NCBI RefSeq assembly: GCF_018603905.1 | Contig: NZ_JAHFZZ010000042.1 | Coordinates: 1 to 64,000, forward strand | From: Nonomuraea sp. NEAU-A123 | GTDB taxonomy: Bacteria > Actinomycetota > Actinomycetes > Streptosporangiales > Streptosporangiaceae | Length of the DNA stretch: 64,000 bases | Reading direction: 5' to 3' | Shown: positions 15,705-24,595 of the stretch, piece after piece | Position numbering within the stretch: position 1 is the first letter of the stretch | Layout: every line of letters starts with the position of its first letter | Program-made: the position numbers and the translations under genes | The notes under the pieces: model-generated | What the model saw: only the letters and a program-made list of their open reading frames with translations | Told to the model about the DNA's origin: nothing | Database searches by the model: none

Positions 15705-18352
15705 CACGTCACTCCTAGGTAGGCAGCGGTCAGGCGGTCGCCGTCCACCTCGGCGCGCGGCCCGGTCCACACGACGCGGCCGAGCCGCATGAACGCCACC
15801 CGGTCGGCGATCGCCAGCGCCTCGGTGGCCTTCTCCTCCACGAGCAGCAGCGCCACCCCGCGCTCGCGCAGCTCGGCGAACACCTCGAACACCTGCCGCA
15901 CCACGAGCGGCGCCAGGCCAAGCGACGGCTCGTCGGCGATCAGCACCTTGGGCGGCCGGGCCAGCGCGGGGGCGAGCGTGAGCAGTTGCTGCTCGCCGCC
16001 GGACAGCGCGCCGGCCAGCACGGTACGGCGAGCGGCCAGCTGGGGCAGCCGCTCGTAGACGGCGTCGGGCTCGGCCAGCCAGGTACGCAGGTTCTCCTCC
16101 ACGGTGAGACCGGGGAACACGCCCCGCCCCTCGGGAGCCAGCAGCACCCCCGCCCGAGCCCGTCGGTGGGCGGGCCAGGCGGTGACGTCGACGCCGTCGA
16201 GCAGCACCCGTCCGGCGGCCACCGGCAGGTCTCCGGCCGCGACGGCACAGGTGGTGGACTTGCCCGCACCGTTGGCACCCAGCAACGCCACCACCTCGCC
16301 GGGCCGCACCTCGAGATCCACCCCCCGCAGAACCGTGCAGTCGGCGTACCCCGCCACGACCCCGTCGAGCCGGAACAGCGGCTCCGGGCCCACGCCCGCC
16401 ACTCCGCTTGGCGAGGCGGATGCGGGCTGCACCGGAGCGGACACGGCCTCCGCTGGGGCGGCGGTGGCCCTCGCCTGGCGTCGCCGGTGGCGGGACTCGG
16501 CGAGCTGGGCCAGCACCCCGTCCGGATGCTTGGCCAGGATCATCCCCCCGGCCCCGAACAGGATCGCCCCCACCTGCGCCGACACCCCCCACGTCTCCAA
16601 CAGCTCCGGCACCGCCACGGCCACGAGCCCGCCCAGCACGGCCCCGCCGATCCGCCGTACCCCCTGCAGCACCACCACGGCCAGCCAGACGAACCCGGAG
16701 AACGCCGGCAGATCGGTAGCGGTGATCGACCCCTTGGACACGGCGAACAGCACCCCGCCCAGCCCCGCGATGGCCGAGGCCAGCGCGAACAGCACGATCT
16801 TGGCCCGCGGCCCCGACAGCCCCGAGGTGGTGGCCGCGGCGGGAGCCGACCGGACCGCCAGGATCGCCCGCCCGGACGCCGACCTTTCGAGGTTGCGCAC
16901 CAACAGCCCGACCAGCCCGATCAGCGCGAGCAGCAGCACCACCCGCACCCGCGGATCGGAGGTGTCGGCGAACCCGAAGCCGAGCGCGGGCAGCGCCCAG
17001 CCGATCGTCCCGTTGCTGAACGCGTCCACCTGGAACAGCACCTGGTCCGCCAGCAGGGCCAGCGCCAGCGTGGCGAGCGTGAGCACCCGCCCGCCGAGCC
17101 GCAGCGCGGGCAGCGCCACCAGCATGCCCACCGCACTGGCCGCCAGCACCCCCACCACGATCGCCGCGAACAGCGGCCACCCGGCCGAGAACGCCCACCC
17201 GCAGGTCAGCGCGGCCATCGAGGCGAAGGCGGCCTGCGCCAGGTTCACCATGCCGCCGATCCCGGTCACCACCACGAACGAGCAGAAGATCAGCGCCAGC
17301 ACGAGCCCCTGGGCGGCGCGGTCCACGTAGTACTCGGGACCGGCGAAGGTGAAGACGAGCAGCGCCACCGATCCGAGCACCCACGGTAGCCGCCGTCGCC
17401 AGGCAGGCACCCCGGCCAGGTGGTCGGGCGGCGGCGCGTCCTCGGCCGCGCTCCCGGCCACCCGATCTCGCGACCTGTTCAGCAGCACCAGCCCGGCGAA
17501 CAGCAGGATGACCGGGACCGCCGTCCGCAGCCCGGTGATCTCCTCGAGGAAGTCGGTGTACCCGGCGACCAGGTTCTGCACCACGCCGAGCGCCAGCCCC
17601 GCGGCGAACGTCCACGGGATCGACCGCAGCCGCCCGAACACCGCGGCCGTCGCCGAGGCGAACAGCAGCACGGTGTAGGCGGTGGCGTCGAGCCCGAGCA
17701 CCGGTACGGCCAGCACCCCGGCGAGCCCCGCCAGCCCCGACCCGAGCATCCAGGCCAGAGCCGAGGTGGCGTCCACGTCGATGCCGCGCAGCGTGGCCAG
17801 CCGCCGCCGGTCGACCGAGGCCCGCATGCGCAGCCCGTACGGCGTGTGCCTCATGAACGCCCACAGCCCGAGGGCGGCCACCGCCGAGAAGCAGAACGTG
17901 ATGAGCTGGTCGGTGTCCAGCCGCGCGCCGAGCACCTCGAAACCGAGCACCGGGTGCGGCCCGATACCGCGCGGCAGGGTGGTGCCGTCGGCCCTCGGCA
18001 GCCCGAGCAGGTCCACGACGAGCAGGCCGAGCGCGGGCAGCGCGATGGTCAGGCCGATCGTGCCGACGATCTGCGCGGTCTCCCCCGCCTGGGCGAGCCC
18101 CCTGAACATGACCAGGTGCAGCAGGTAGCCCAGCGCGGGCGCGAACACCCCGGCGGCCAGCAGCGCCGCCAGCCAGGCGGGCACCCCCGCGGCCAGGTTG
18201 AGCTGGTAGAACAGCAGCGCGGTCAGGAACCCGACGGCGCCGTGGGCGAAGTTGAACACCCCGGTCGCCGCGTACGACAGGGTCAGGCCCGACCCCATGA
18301 CGGCGAAGATCGCCCCGGTGACCAGGCCGCTGAGCAGGTAGCCAAGGATCAT
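15704..18352 (-). CDS. LivH-LivM-LivF fusion: two ABC permeases plus ATPase in one chain
   Basis: 882 aa. Residues about 1-285 are LivH-type permease (MILGYLLSGLVTGAIFAVMG, NFAHGAVGFLTALLFY); about 310-610 LivM-type permease (GLVLALIFCSFVVVTGIGGM, VNLAQAAFASMAALTCGWAF, ALPALRLGGRVLTLATLALA); then an Ala/Pro-rich linker of about 40; about 658-882 a LivF ATPase with Walker A GANGAGKST, LLAPEGRGVFPGLTVEENL, signature LSGGEQQLL and Walker B VLIADEPSLGLAP. In most bacteria these are three genes. No stop or frame change separates them. ATG 18352 overlaps the binding-protein stop (ATGA). The membrane core of the uptake system. Confidence 0.9.
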   Translation of the reverse strand: MILGYLLSGLVTGAIFAVMGSGLTLSYAATGVFNFAHGAVGFLTALLFYQLNLAAGVPAWLAALLAAGVFAPALGYLLHLVMFRGLAQAGETAQIVGTIGLTIALPALGLLVVDLLGLPRADGTTLPRGIGPHPVLGFEVLGARLDTDQLITFCFSAVAALGLWAFMRHTPYGLRMRASVDRRRLATLRGIDVDATSALAWMLGSGLAGLAGVLAVPVLGLDATAYTVLLFASATAAVFGRLRSIPWTFAAGLALGVVQNLVAGYTDFLEEITGLRTAVPVILLFAGLVLLNRSRDRVAGSAAEDAPPPDHLAGVPAWRRRLPWVLGSVALLVFTFAGPEYYVDRAAQGLVLALIFCSFVVVTGIGGMVNLAQAAFASMAALTCGWAFSAGWPLFAAIVVGVLAASAVGMLVALPALRLGGRVLTLATLALALLADQVLFQVDAFSNGTIGWALPALGFGFADTSDPRVRVVLLLALIGLVGLLVRNLERSASGRAILAVRSAPAAATTSGLSGPRAKIVLFALASAIAGLGGVLFAVSKGSITATDLPAFSGFVWLAVVVLQGVRRIGGAVLGGLVAVAVPELLETWGVSAQVGAILFGAGGMILAKHPDGVLAQLAESRHRRRQARATAAPAEAVSAPVQPASASPSGVAGVGPEPLFRLDGVVAGYADCTVLRGVDLEVRPGEVVALLGANGAGKSTTCAVAAGDLPVAAGRVLLDGVDVTAWPAHRRARAGVLLAPEGRGVFPGLTVEENLRTWLAEPDAVYERLPQLAARRTVLAGALSGGEQQLLTLAPALARPPKVLIADEPSLGLAPLVVRQVFEVFAELRERGVALLLVEEKATEALAIADRVAFMRLGRVVWTGPRAEVDGDRLTAAYLGVT

Positions 18353-19608
18353 TTGAGCGGCACGTTGTCGAAGCACTTCATGCTCTTGGCCACCCGGAAG
18401 GCGCCGCCTTCCAGCCTGACCAGGGCGCCACAGCCGTTCGGCTCGCTGTGGTCCTTGGGGTACTCGACCCGGCCGAAGCCGGCGTTCTCGTAGGTGTAGG
18501 AGCCGTTGCCGGTGGCCAGGAACTTCTCCCTGGTCAGGTCCTTGCCGGTCTTCTTCAGCATGTCGAGGAAGATGTCGGCGGCCCAGTAGCCGATGGCCAT
18601 GTGCTGGGTCAGCGTGGCGCCGGGCGACACCTTCTCGACGTCGGCCTTGAACGCGGCGATCTCCGGCGCGTTCGACTCGAACGGCTCGAACATCGGCGCG
18701 GCCACCACGCCCTCCAGCGCCTGCGCGATCGCCGGATCCTTGAGTATGGCCGGGTCATAGCTGGTGGCGTCGGTCAGCACGCCCTTGTACCCGGCCCGTT
18801 TCAGCGCCGAGTAGAGGCCCACGTTGAACTTGGTGCCGGCGATGATCGACACCAGCACGTCGGGCGCCTTGCCGCCGTCAGCCGTCATGATCTTGTTGAC
18901 GTACGGCAGCCAGTCGGGCGGCGGCGCCGCGGCGGGCAGGCCGGAGTTGAGCCCGACCAGCTTGAACCCCGCCGCCTGGAACGACTGCGAGATCGTGGTG
19001 CCGCCGTACTTGCTGCCGCTGGAGTCGGTGGTCTGCACGTACACGGTCTTGCCGCTCGCGCCGCCGAGCAGGTCGGCCATCTGGCTGCCCCACCAGGTCT
19101 GCGAGCCCGCGCCCTTCTTGGGCGCCAGGCAGCCGCTGTAGCCGAACCCGGTCTTGGTGCCGCACCACTGCGGCCCGGTCGCCCAGCCGAACCACGGCAC
19201 GCCCTGCTGCTCCAGGAAGGCGGCGCCGCCGAAGTTGGGCGCATGCACCGGCACCAGCGCGAACACCTGGTCCTTCTGCACGAGCTTCTTGGCCGCGGCG
19301 TCGCCCTTGGCCGCGTCCTGCCCGTCGTCCTCCGCGCCGACGAACTCGATCTTCCGCCCGTTGACGCCGCCTTCGGCGTTGGCCCGCTCGAACCTGGCCT
19401 TCGCCCCGATCTCGGCGTCCTTGGTGGAGTAGCCGCTGGCACTGGTCTTCGTCAGCACCCCGCCGACCTTCACGGTCGTGTCGGTCACACCCGCCGTACC
19501 ACCGCCCGCGCTCTTCTGCTGGGCCGCGCATCCTGCTAGCAGCCCAGTAAACAGCACTGCCGCCGCCGCCAGGATCGCCGCACTCCGCCGCTGATGTCGT
19601 CGCACCAT
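18349..19608 (-). CDS. Branched-chain-type ABC substrate-binding lipoprotein
   Basis: 419 aa from ATG 19608, with AAAGGTGAG as ribosome site. Signal peptide with charged start (MVRRHQRR), hydrophobic core and lipobox LAGC (Cys27), so it is a surface lipoprotein. Mature part is a LivJ-like type I periplasmic-binding fold: VTDTTVKVGGVLTKTSASGY, ANAEGGVNGRKIEFVGAEDD, and the late segment IAGTKFNVGLYSALKRAGYK. Homologues bind not only Leu/Ile/Val but also aromatic acids, amides and sterol-derived acids. First gene of the uptake operon; an operator at 19648-19663 lies 40 bp upstream and matches those of the acyl-CoA dehydrogenase and LLM operons, so the ligand may be their substrate. Confidence 0.9.
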   Translation of the reverse strand: MVRRHQRRSAAILAAAAVLFTGLLAGCAAQQKSAGGGTAGVTDTTVKVGGVLTKTSASGYSTKDAEIGAKARFERANAEGGVNGRKIEFVGAEDDGQDAAKGDAAAKKLVQKDQVFALVPVHAPNFGGAAFLEQQGVPWFGWATGPQWCGTKTGFGYSGCLAPKKGAGSQTWWGSQMADLLGGASGKTVYVQTTDSSGSKYGGTTISQSFQAAGFKLVGLNSGLPAAAPPPDWLPYVNKIMTADGGKAPDVLVSIIAGTKFNVGLYSALKRAGYKGVLTDATSYDPAILKDPAIAQALEGVVAAPMFEPFESNAPEIAAFKADVEKVSPGATLTQHMAIGYWAADIFLDMLKKTGKDLTREKFLATGNGSYTYENAGFGRVEYPKDHSEPNGCGALVRLEGGAFRVAKSMKCFDNVPLK

Positions 19609-19647
19609 CGTTCTCACCTTTGTACGGCAAGGCGCACGGCACTTTGG

Positions 19648-19663
19648 CCTAGCGCTCGCTTGG
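19648..19663. promoter_or_regulatory. Operator CCTAGCGCTCGCTTGG upstream of the ABC uptake operon
   Basis: Matches the consensus CCnAGCRnnYGCTnGG seen at 8128, 19707 and 30465. Two mismatches in perfect symmetry. It lies 40 bp before the ATG of the binding-protein gene, within promoter distance on the minus strand. The whole interval 19609-19754 is shared with the divergent alcohol dehydrogenase promoter, which has its own copy. Confidence 0.7.
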
Positions 19664-19706
19664 TTTTTGGTCAGCGTAAATTTGCCCGCCAGGGGTGTCA
19701 ACGGTG

Positions 19707-19747
19707 CCGAGCAATCGCTTGCTCACAATCACCCGCCCGGCTAGCGT
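19707..19747 (+). promoter_or_regulatory. Leaderless promoter with operator over the -35 box
   Basis: CCGAGCAATCGCTTG (19707-19721) is the exact reverse complement of 30466-30480. It overlaps -35 TTGCTC (19719-19724), which is followed after 17 bp by -10 TAGCGT (19742-19747), and 7 nt later by the dehydrogenase ATG (19755). A strong, complete promoter with a repressor-type operator. Confidence 0.75.
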
Positions 19748-19754
19748 GAGGCCC

Positions 19755-20843
19755 ATGCTGATGCGCGCGGCCGTATTGACCGGTTTCCACCAGCCCATGG
19801 AGATCCGCGACGTGGAGATCGCCGACCCTGGCCCCGGAGAGGTGCGCGTACAGATCAAGGCGTCCGGCGTCTGCGGCTCCGACCTCAAGGCCATCGACGG
19901 CAAGAGCCCGGTCGTCCACAAGCTGCCGTTCATCCTCGGCCACGAGAGCGCCGGCATCGTCGAGAGCGTCGGCGCCGGGGTGACCGCCGTCAAGCCGGGC
20001 GACCACGTGATCATCTCCATGAGCGGACCCTGCGGCAAGTGCCGCAACTGCGGCGCCGGCCGCTTCCACCTGTGCTCCGGCCCGGCCAGGATGACCGCGA
20101 TCATGGGCGGCGAGCCACGGATCACGCTCGACGGCCAGGAGACCCGGCGCTTCATCGGCATCGGCGCGTTCGCCGAGTACGCCGTGGTCCGCGAGGCCAC
20201 GTGCGTGAAGATCTCCGAGGACGCGCCCTTCGCCGCGATGTGCCTGCTGGCCTGCGGCGTCATCACCGGCGTCGGCGCCGTCCTGAACGTCGCCCAGGTC
20301 ACGCCCGGCTCCAGCGTCCTCGTGGTGGGCTGCGGCGGCGTCGGACTCAACGTCATCCAGGGCGCGGTGCTGGCGGGCGCGACCACGATCGTCGCCGCCG
20401 ACGTGGCCGACCAGAAGCTCAAGCTGGCCGAACGGTTCGGCGCCACCCACACCCTGGTCCCCGCCGACCTCCCCGCCCAGGTCGGCGAGCTGGTCAGGGG
20501 CGGCGTCGACTACGCCTTCGACGTCACGGGCGTCCCCGGCGTGCTGGCGAGCGCGTTCGCGGCGACCGCGCCGGGCGGCACCACGGTCATGGTCGGCAGC
20601 CCGCCCGCGGGTCACCCCGTCGAGCTCGACCCGGCCCTGCTGTTCTCCTCACGCCGCCTCATGGGCACCCAGGGGGGCGACGCCGCCCCGCACCGGGACC
20701 TCCCGATGCTGGCCGGCCAGTTCCTGCGCGGCCGCCTCGACCTCAACGGCCTGATCACCGAACGGGTGGCGTTGGAGCAGATCAACGAGGCCGTCGAGCA
20801 GGTACGGCAGGGCACGGTGGCAAGAACGGTGGTCGTCTTCTAA
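19755..20843 (+). CDS. Zinc-dependent alcohol dehydrogenase (MDR family)
   Basis: 362 aa from ATG 19755 (MLMRAAVLTGFHQPMEIRDV); chosen because -10 TAGCGT ends 7 nt earlier. Catalytic-zinc Cys in KASGVCGSDLKAIDG, His in ILGHESAGIVESVGAGV, structural-zinc cysteines in GPCGKCRNCGAGRFHLC, and NAD-binding GCGGVGLN. Medium-chain dehydrogenases of this length oxidise primary alcohols or formaldehyde-thiol adducts. First gene of an operon with a cupin and a VOC protein; likely oxidises an alcohol intermediate of the substrate imported by the divergent ABC system. Confidence 0.9.
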   Translation: MLMRAAVLTGFHQPMEIRDVEIADPGPGEVRVQIKASGVCGSDLKAIDGKSPVVHKLPFILGHESAGIVESVGAGVTAVKPGDHVIISMSGPCGKCRNCGAGRFHLCSGPARMTAIMGGEPRITLDGQETRRFIGIGAFAEYAVVREATCVKISEDAPFAAMCLLACGVITGVGAVLNVAQVTPGSSVLVVGCGGVGLNVIQGAVLAGATTIVAADVADQKLKLAERFGATHTLVPADLPAQVGELVRGGVDYAFDVTGVPGVLASAFAATAPGGTTVMVGSPPAGHPVELDPALLFSSRRLMGTQGGDAAPHRDLPMLAGQFLRGRLDLNGLITERVALEQINEAVEQVRQGTVARTVVVF

Positions 20844-20879
20844 TCTCGCATTCCATAAGGAACAGCGAGGAGTCATGAA

Positions 20880-21392
20880 ATGTCCTACCCCGATGCCCGC
20901 TACTTCGGCGACGCCGGCGAGGCCAGCGGCATCCTGCGCGCGGCCGACACGCCTCCCGACCTCCGGATGTACGCGCCCGGCGCCGACCCCCGCGGCACCG
21001 ACGTCCACTACCTGAGCACCGGCGGCTCGACCAACGGCGCGTTCGGCCTGTACCGCTGGGAGATGGGACCCCGCCCCGGCGGCGCCGGAGCGCACTTCCA
21101 CCGGACGATCACCGAGTCCTTCTACGTCCTGTCCGGCACCGTCCAGCTCTACAACGGCAAGCAGTGGGCGGACGGCAACCCGGGCGACTTCCTGCACGTG
21201 CCGGAGGGCGGCGTGCACGGGTTCCGCAACGAGTCCGGCGCGCCCGTCTCGATGCTCATCCTGTTCACCCCGGGCGCGCCGCGCGAGGCGTACTTCGAGG
21301 AGCTCGCCGAGATCGTGAGCACCGGCCGTAAGCTCACCGACGAGGAGTGGACGGACCTGTACCTGCGCCACGACCAGTACATGGTCCCATGA
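20880..21392 (+). CDS. Cupin-domain protein
   Basis: 170 aa. Single cupin barrel at about residues 45-140: motif 1 GAGAHFHRTITESFYVLSGT with the two His and Glu metal ligands, motif 2 PGDFLHVPEGGVHGFRNESG with the last His. Small cupins may be dioxygenases, isomerases or sensors; none can be chosen here. Ribosome site AGCGAGGAG upstream of ATG 20880. Lies 36 bp after the alcohol dehydrogenase gene and overlaps the VOC gene by ATGA, so it belongs to that operon. Confidence 0.85.
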   Translation: MSYPDARYFGDAGEASGILRAADTPPDLRMYAPGADPRGTDVHYLSTGGSTNGAFGLYRWEMGPRPGGAGAHFHRTITESFYVLSGTVQLYNGKQWADGNPGDFLHVPEGGVHGFRNESGAPVSMLILFTPGAPREAYFEELAEIVSTGRKLTDEEWTDLYLRHDQYMVP

Positions 21393-21763
21393 CGCCACAT
21401 TTCGCGCTCTCCGCCACCGTGCTCGAATCCACGGACGCCAAGGCTCTGGCGATCTTCTACCAGCGGCTCCTCGGCTGGCAGATCAACGATGACGAGCCGG
21501 GCTGGGTGACGCTCCGTCCCCCGCACGGCGGTGGCGCCGGGCTGTCGTTCAGCACCGACCCGGCCCACGTCCCGCCCGTCTGGCCCGCCGGCCCCGGCGA
21601 CCAGCAGATGATGATGCACCTCGACATCGAGGTGGACGACCTCGACGCCGCGGGCGCCCACGCGGTGGCGGCGGGCGCGACCCTCGCCGAGTACCAGCCG
21701 CAGGACGACGTCCGGGTCTATTTCGACCCGGCCGGGCATCCCTTCTGCCTGTGGATCCGCTAG
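21389..21763 (+). CDS. VOC/glyoxalase-fold protein
   Basis: 124 aa from ATG 21389, overlapping the cupin stop. Two beta-alpha-beta-beta-beta modules: HFALSATVLESTDAKALAIF, YQRLLGWQ and MMMHLDIEVDDLDAAGAHAV, ending YFDPAGHPFCLWIR. The family includes glyoxalases, extradiol dioxygenases and resistance proteins; the short size suits a lyase/isomerase or binding protein. Its TAG overlaps the TAG of the convergent MmpL gene in the palindrome CTAG (21760-21763). Confidence 0.85.
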   Translation: MTPHFALSATVLESTDAKALAIFYQRLLGWQINDDEPGWVTLRPPHGGGAGLSFSTDPAHVPPVWPAGPGDQQMMMHLDIEVDDLDAAGAHAVAAGATLAEYQPQDDVRVYFDPAGHPFCLWIR

Positions 21764-23970
21764 GCGGTGGTGACCAGGTCCCTGGCCGGAGGCGCGGCGG
21801 GCTCCTCCTCGTGCCCCTCGACCGACAGGTTGGGCAGGAGACGGTCCAGCCAGCGGGGGCACCACCAGTTGAGACGGCCGAGCAGCACCATGGTGGCCGG
21901 GACCAGGAAACCACGGATGATCGTGGCGTCCACGGCGATGGCCACAGCCAGTCCCACGCCGAACGTCTTGACCAGCGGATCCGGATAGGCGATGAAGGCG
22001 ACGAACACCGCCACCATGATGAGCGCCGCCGAGGTGATCACCCGGCCCGTCGCGCCGAGCCCCTCGGCGACCGCGCGGCTGTTGTCGCCGTGCTTGAGGT
22101 AGGCCTGCCGTACGGAGGTCAGCAGGAAGACCTCGTAGTCCATCGACAGCCCGAACAGCACCGCGAACAGCATCAGCGGCACATAACTCTCGATCGGCAC
22201 GGTGAAGAAGATCGTCTGGAGGTACGAGGCGCTCGACGGGGCGTCCATGCCGACCAGCCCGCTGCCCAGGCCGATGGAGAAGACCAGCGCCAGTGCACCG
22301 AAGGCGGCGCCCAGGGAGACCAGGTTCATCAGCGCCGCCTTGATCGCGACCACCGGCGAGCGGAAGGCCAGCAGCAGCAACAGCGCGCTGAGCAGCACGA
22401 CCACGCCGACGACCAGCGGCGTCCGCTCGGCCATGCGGTCGCCCGCGTCCACCATGGCGGCCACCTTGCCGCCCACGTGCACCCCGACGCCCGGCACGGA
22501 GATGGCCCGGACGTCCCGCACCACCTCGGCGGAGCGGGTGTCGCTCGGCGAGTAGTCGGGAATGACCTGGATCATCACCGATCGGCCAGAGGTGTTCACC
22601 TTCGCCGGGGCCACGTACGCGGTTCCGCCCACCGCGTCGATCTCCCGCGAGAGCCGGTCCACGATGGGATCGGTGGCCTTCGTTACTTTGCCGGGCAGCG
22701 TGGCGACGACGACCAGGGGGCCGTTGCTGCCGGGCCCGAACCCGGTGGCCATGAGCTCGTACGCGCGCCGCGAGTCCGACTCCTTCACGCCGTACCCCGC
22801 GTCGAGGGGCCCGAGCCGCAGCGCGAGGGCGGGCGCGGCGAGGGCGGCGAGCACGAGCACGCTGGACAGCAGCGCCGTCCACGGCCGCCGCGCCACCGCC
22901 GAGCCCAGTCCGCCCCACCCGGATCCCTCGGCTCGCTTCCGGCCGAGGAACGGGATCCGCAGCGCGTTGATGCGGTGCCCGAGCAGCCCCAGCAGGGCGG
23001 GCACCAGCGTGACGGAGGTGAGGACGGCGGTGACGACGGAGATGCCGGTGATCCAGCCGATCGTGCTCAGCAACGGGAAGCCGGCGAACATCAGCGCGCT
23101 CAGCGCGATGATCACCGTGCCGCCCGCGAACACGACCGCGCCGCCCGAGCTGGCCACGGTACGCCGGACCGACTCCTCGACCGGCACCCCGGACTCCAGC
23201 AGCCGGCGATGCCGCGACAGCAGGAACAGCGCGTAGTCGATGCCCACGCCCAGCCCGATCATCGTGGCCATGATGCCCGCCTGCTTCGGCACGTCCATGA
23301 CGTACCCGAGCAGGCCGATCACGCCCAGCCCCGTGGTGACGCTGACCAGCGCCGTGAAGATCGGCACCAGCGCCGCCGCCAGCGTCCCGAACGCGAACAC
23401 CAGCACCAGCAGCGCGCACACCACGCCGATGATCTCGCTGGGCCCGGTCTTGATCTCCTTGTCGGCCGGGGTCGAGGCGTCCGCGGCCACGACCTCCAGC
23501 CCGGCGGCCCGCGCCGGGTCCGCGGCCTTCGACAGCGCCTGCGTGGTCTCGGCGAGCTTGGTGTTGTCCTGCCCCTCCATGCGCACGGTGATGAGCCCGA
23601 TGCGCAGGTTCGCGGCGATGCCGCCGCGCCGGTACGGCGTCTCGGCGTCCACGACGTGCGGCACCGTGCGGATGCGGTCCACGGCCCGCTCCACGGCCGC
23701 CTTCATGGCCTTGTCGATGAGCAGGCCCTTGTCCGCGTAGACGACGAGCTGCACGGTCCCGCCCGCGGCGAGCCCGGGGCCGAAGCCCGTGAGCATCAGG
23801 TCGTGCGCCCGCTGCGCGTCGGTGTTGGGAATCGTCACGTCGTTGCTCACCGGACGGCCGAGCGCCAGGCTGCCGCCCATCAGTCCGACCGCCGCGATCA
23901 CCCATAACGCGAGCACGATCCGCCCATGCCGCGCGCACCAGCCGCCCAGTCGTCCCAGAAAGCGCGTCAT
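21760..23970 (-). CDS. MMPL-family RND transporter
   Basis: 736 aa from ATG 23970 (MTRFLGRLGGWCARHGRIVL). Twelve-helix RND architecture in two halves: helix 1 then a large extracellular loop, then the first MMPL bundle with GLGVGIDYALFLLSRHR, and the second half with FGLSMDYEVFLLTSVRQAYL. These paired motifs carry the Asp-Tyr residues of the proton relay. MmpL-like proteins export lipids, siderophores or drugs. Divergent from a TetR gene with a near-perfect operator between them, so likely induced by its own substrate. Confidence 0.92.
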   Translation of the reverse strand: MTRFLGRLGGWCARHGRIVLALWVIAAVGLMGGSLALGRPVSNDVTIPNTDAQRAHDLMLTGFGPGLAAGGTVQLVVYADKGLLIDKAMKAAVERAVDRIRTVPHVVDAETPYRRGGIAANLRIGLITVRMEGQDNTKLAETTQALSKAADPARAAGLEVVAADASTPADKEIKTGPSEIIGVVCALLVLVFAFGTLAAALVPIFTALVSVTTGLGVIGLLGYVMDVPKQAGIMATMIGLGVGIDYALFLLSRHRRLLESGVPVEESVRRTVASSGGAVVFAGGTVIIALSALMFAGFPLLSTIGWITGISVVTAVLTSVTLVPALLGLLGHRINALRIPFLGRKRAEGSGWGGLGSAVARRPWTALLSSVLVLAALAAPALALRLGPLDAGYGVKESDSRRAYELMATGFGPGSNGPLVVVATLPGKVTKATDPIVDRLSREIDAVGGTAYVAPAKVNTSGRSVMIQVIPDYSPSDTRSAEVVRDVRAISVPGVGVHVGGKVAAMVDAGDRMAERTPLVVGVVVLLSALLLLLAFRSPVVAIKAALMNLVSLGAAFGALALVFSIGLGSGLVGMDAPSSASYLQTIFFTVPIESYVPLMLFAVLFGLSMDYEVFLLTSVRQAYLKHGDNSRAVAEGLGATGRVITSAALIMVAVFVAFIAYPDPLVKTFGVGLAVAIAVDATIIRGFLVPATMVLLGRLNWWCPRWLDRLLPNLSVEGHEEEPAAPPARDLVTTA

Positions 23971-23998
23971 CGCCAGCTCCCCCAACTCGACGGCCGTC

Positions 23999-24014
23999 CT
24001 GTACGGTCGTACAG
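23999..24014. promoter_or_regulatory. TetR operator between MmpL and TetR genes
   Basis: CTGTACG (23999-24005) and CGTACAG (24008-24014) are perfect 7-bp arms around GT. Lies 28 bp upstream of the MmpL start, in the divergent intergenic region. Confidence 0.75.
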
Positions 24015-24067
24015 GCATACGTTAAGACAGGAAATATCCGGAAGGCTGTAGATCACAGGGAAATGAG

Positions 24068-24595
24068 ATGATGAACACAGCCGACGACACCCGCTCCCGG
24101 ATCCTGGCCGCCGCCAGGGAGCTGTTCGCGGTCCACGGCTACGCGGCCACCTCGCTGGCCGACATCGCCGCCGCCGTGGGCCTGACCAAGACGGCTGTGG
24201 CCTACCACTTCCATCCCAAGGACCGGCTGGCCGCCGAGCTCACCGCGCCCGCCGGCGACGACATGTGCGTCCTGCTGGACACCGACTTCGCGGGCGACCG
24301 GCAGGCGTTCGTCGAGGCGCTGGCGACCTTCGTGGTACGCCACCGCATGGTCATCCGCCTGCTGATGGAGGAGATCGTCGGCGCCGACGACGCGCTGCCG
24401 GGCTCGCCGGGCGAGGCCATCAGGCCCTTCAGGGACGAGATCTTCGCCAGGCTCGCCGGACCGGACCCCGACGCCGCGGCCCGCGTCCGCGGCTGGGCCG
24501 TGCTCGGCGCGCTGCAGTGGGGCGTCGTGCAGACGATGGACCTGCCGGAGGAGACGGTGCGCGAGCTGCTGGTCCGCACCGCCCTGGCCGTCTAG
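24068..24595 (+). CDS. TetR-family repressor of the MmpL transporter
   Basis: 175 aa (ATG 24068; ATG 24071 also possible). HTH: RSRILAAARELFAVHGYAAT then SLADIAAAVGLTKTAVAYHF. The C-terminal helical domain is short. Divergent from the MmpL gene with the operator CTGTACGgtCGTACAG between them: a standard local repressor/efflux pair. Its TAG overlaps the stop of the convergent ROK gene in CTAG (24592-24595). Confidence 0.88.
   Translation: MMNTADDTRSRILAAARELFAVHGYAATSLADIAAAVGLTKTAVAYHFHPKDRLAAELTAPAGDDMCVLLDTDFAGDRQAFVEALATFVVRHRMVIRLLMEEIVGADDALPGSPGEAIRPFRDEIFARLAGPDPDAAARVRGWAVLGALQWGVVQTMDLPEETVRELLVRTALAV

Noticed and set aside
14964..17864. 966-residue minus-strand protein
   Set aside because: All before ATG 15704 is an out-of-frame reading of the LivHMF gene, rich in Arg/Gly/Ala; only the LivG part is real.
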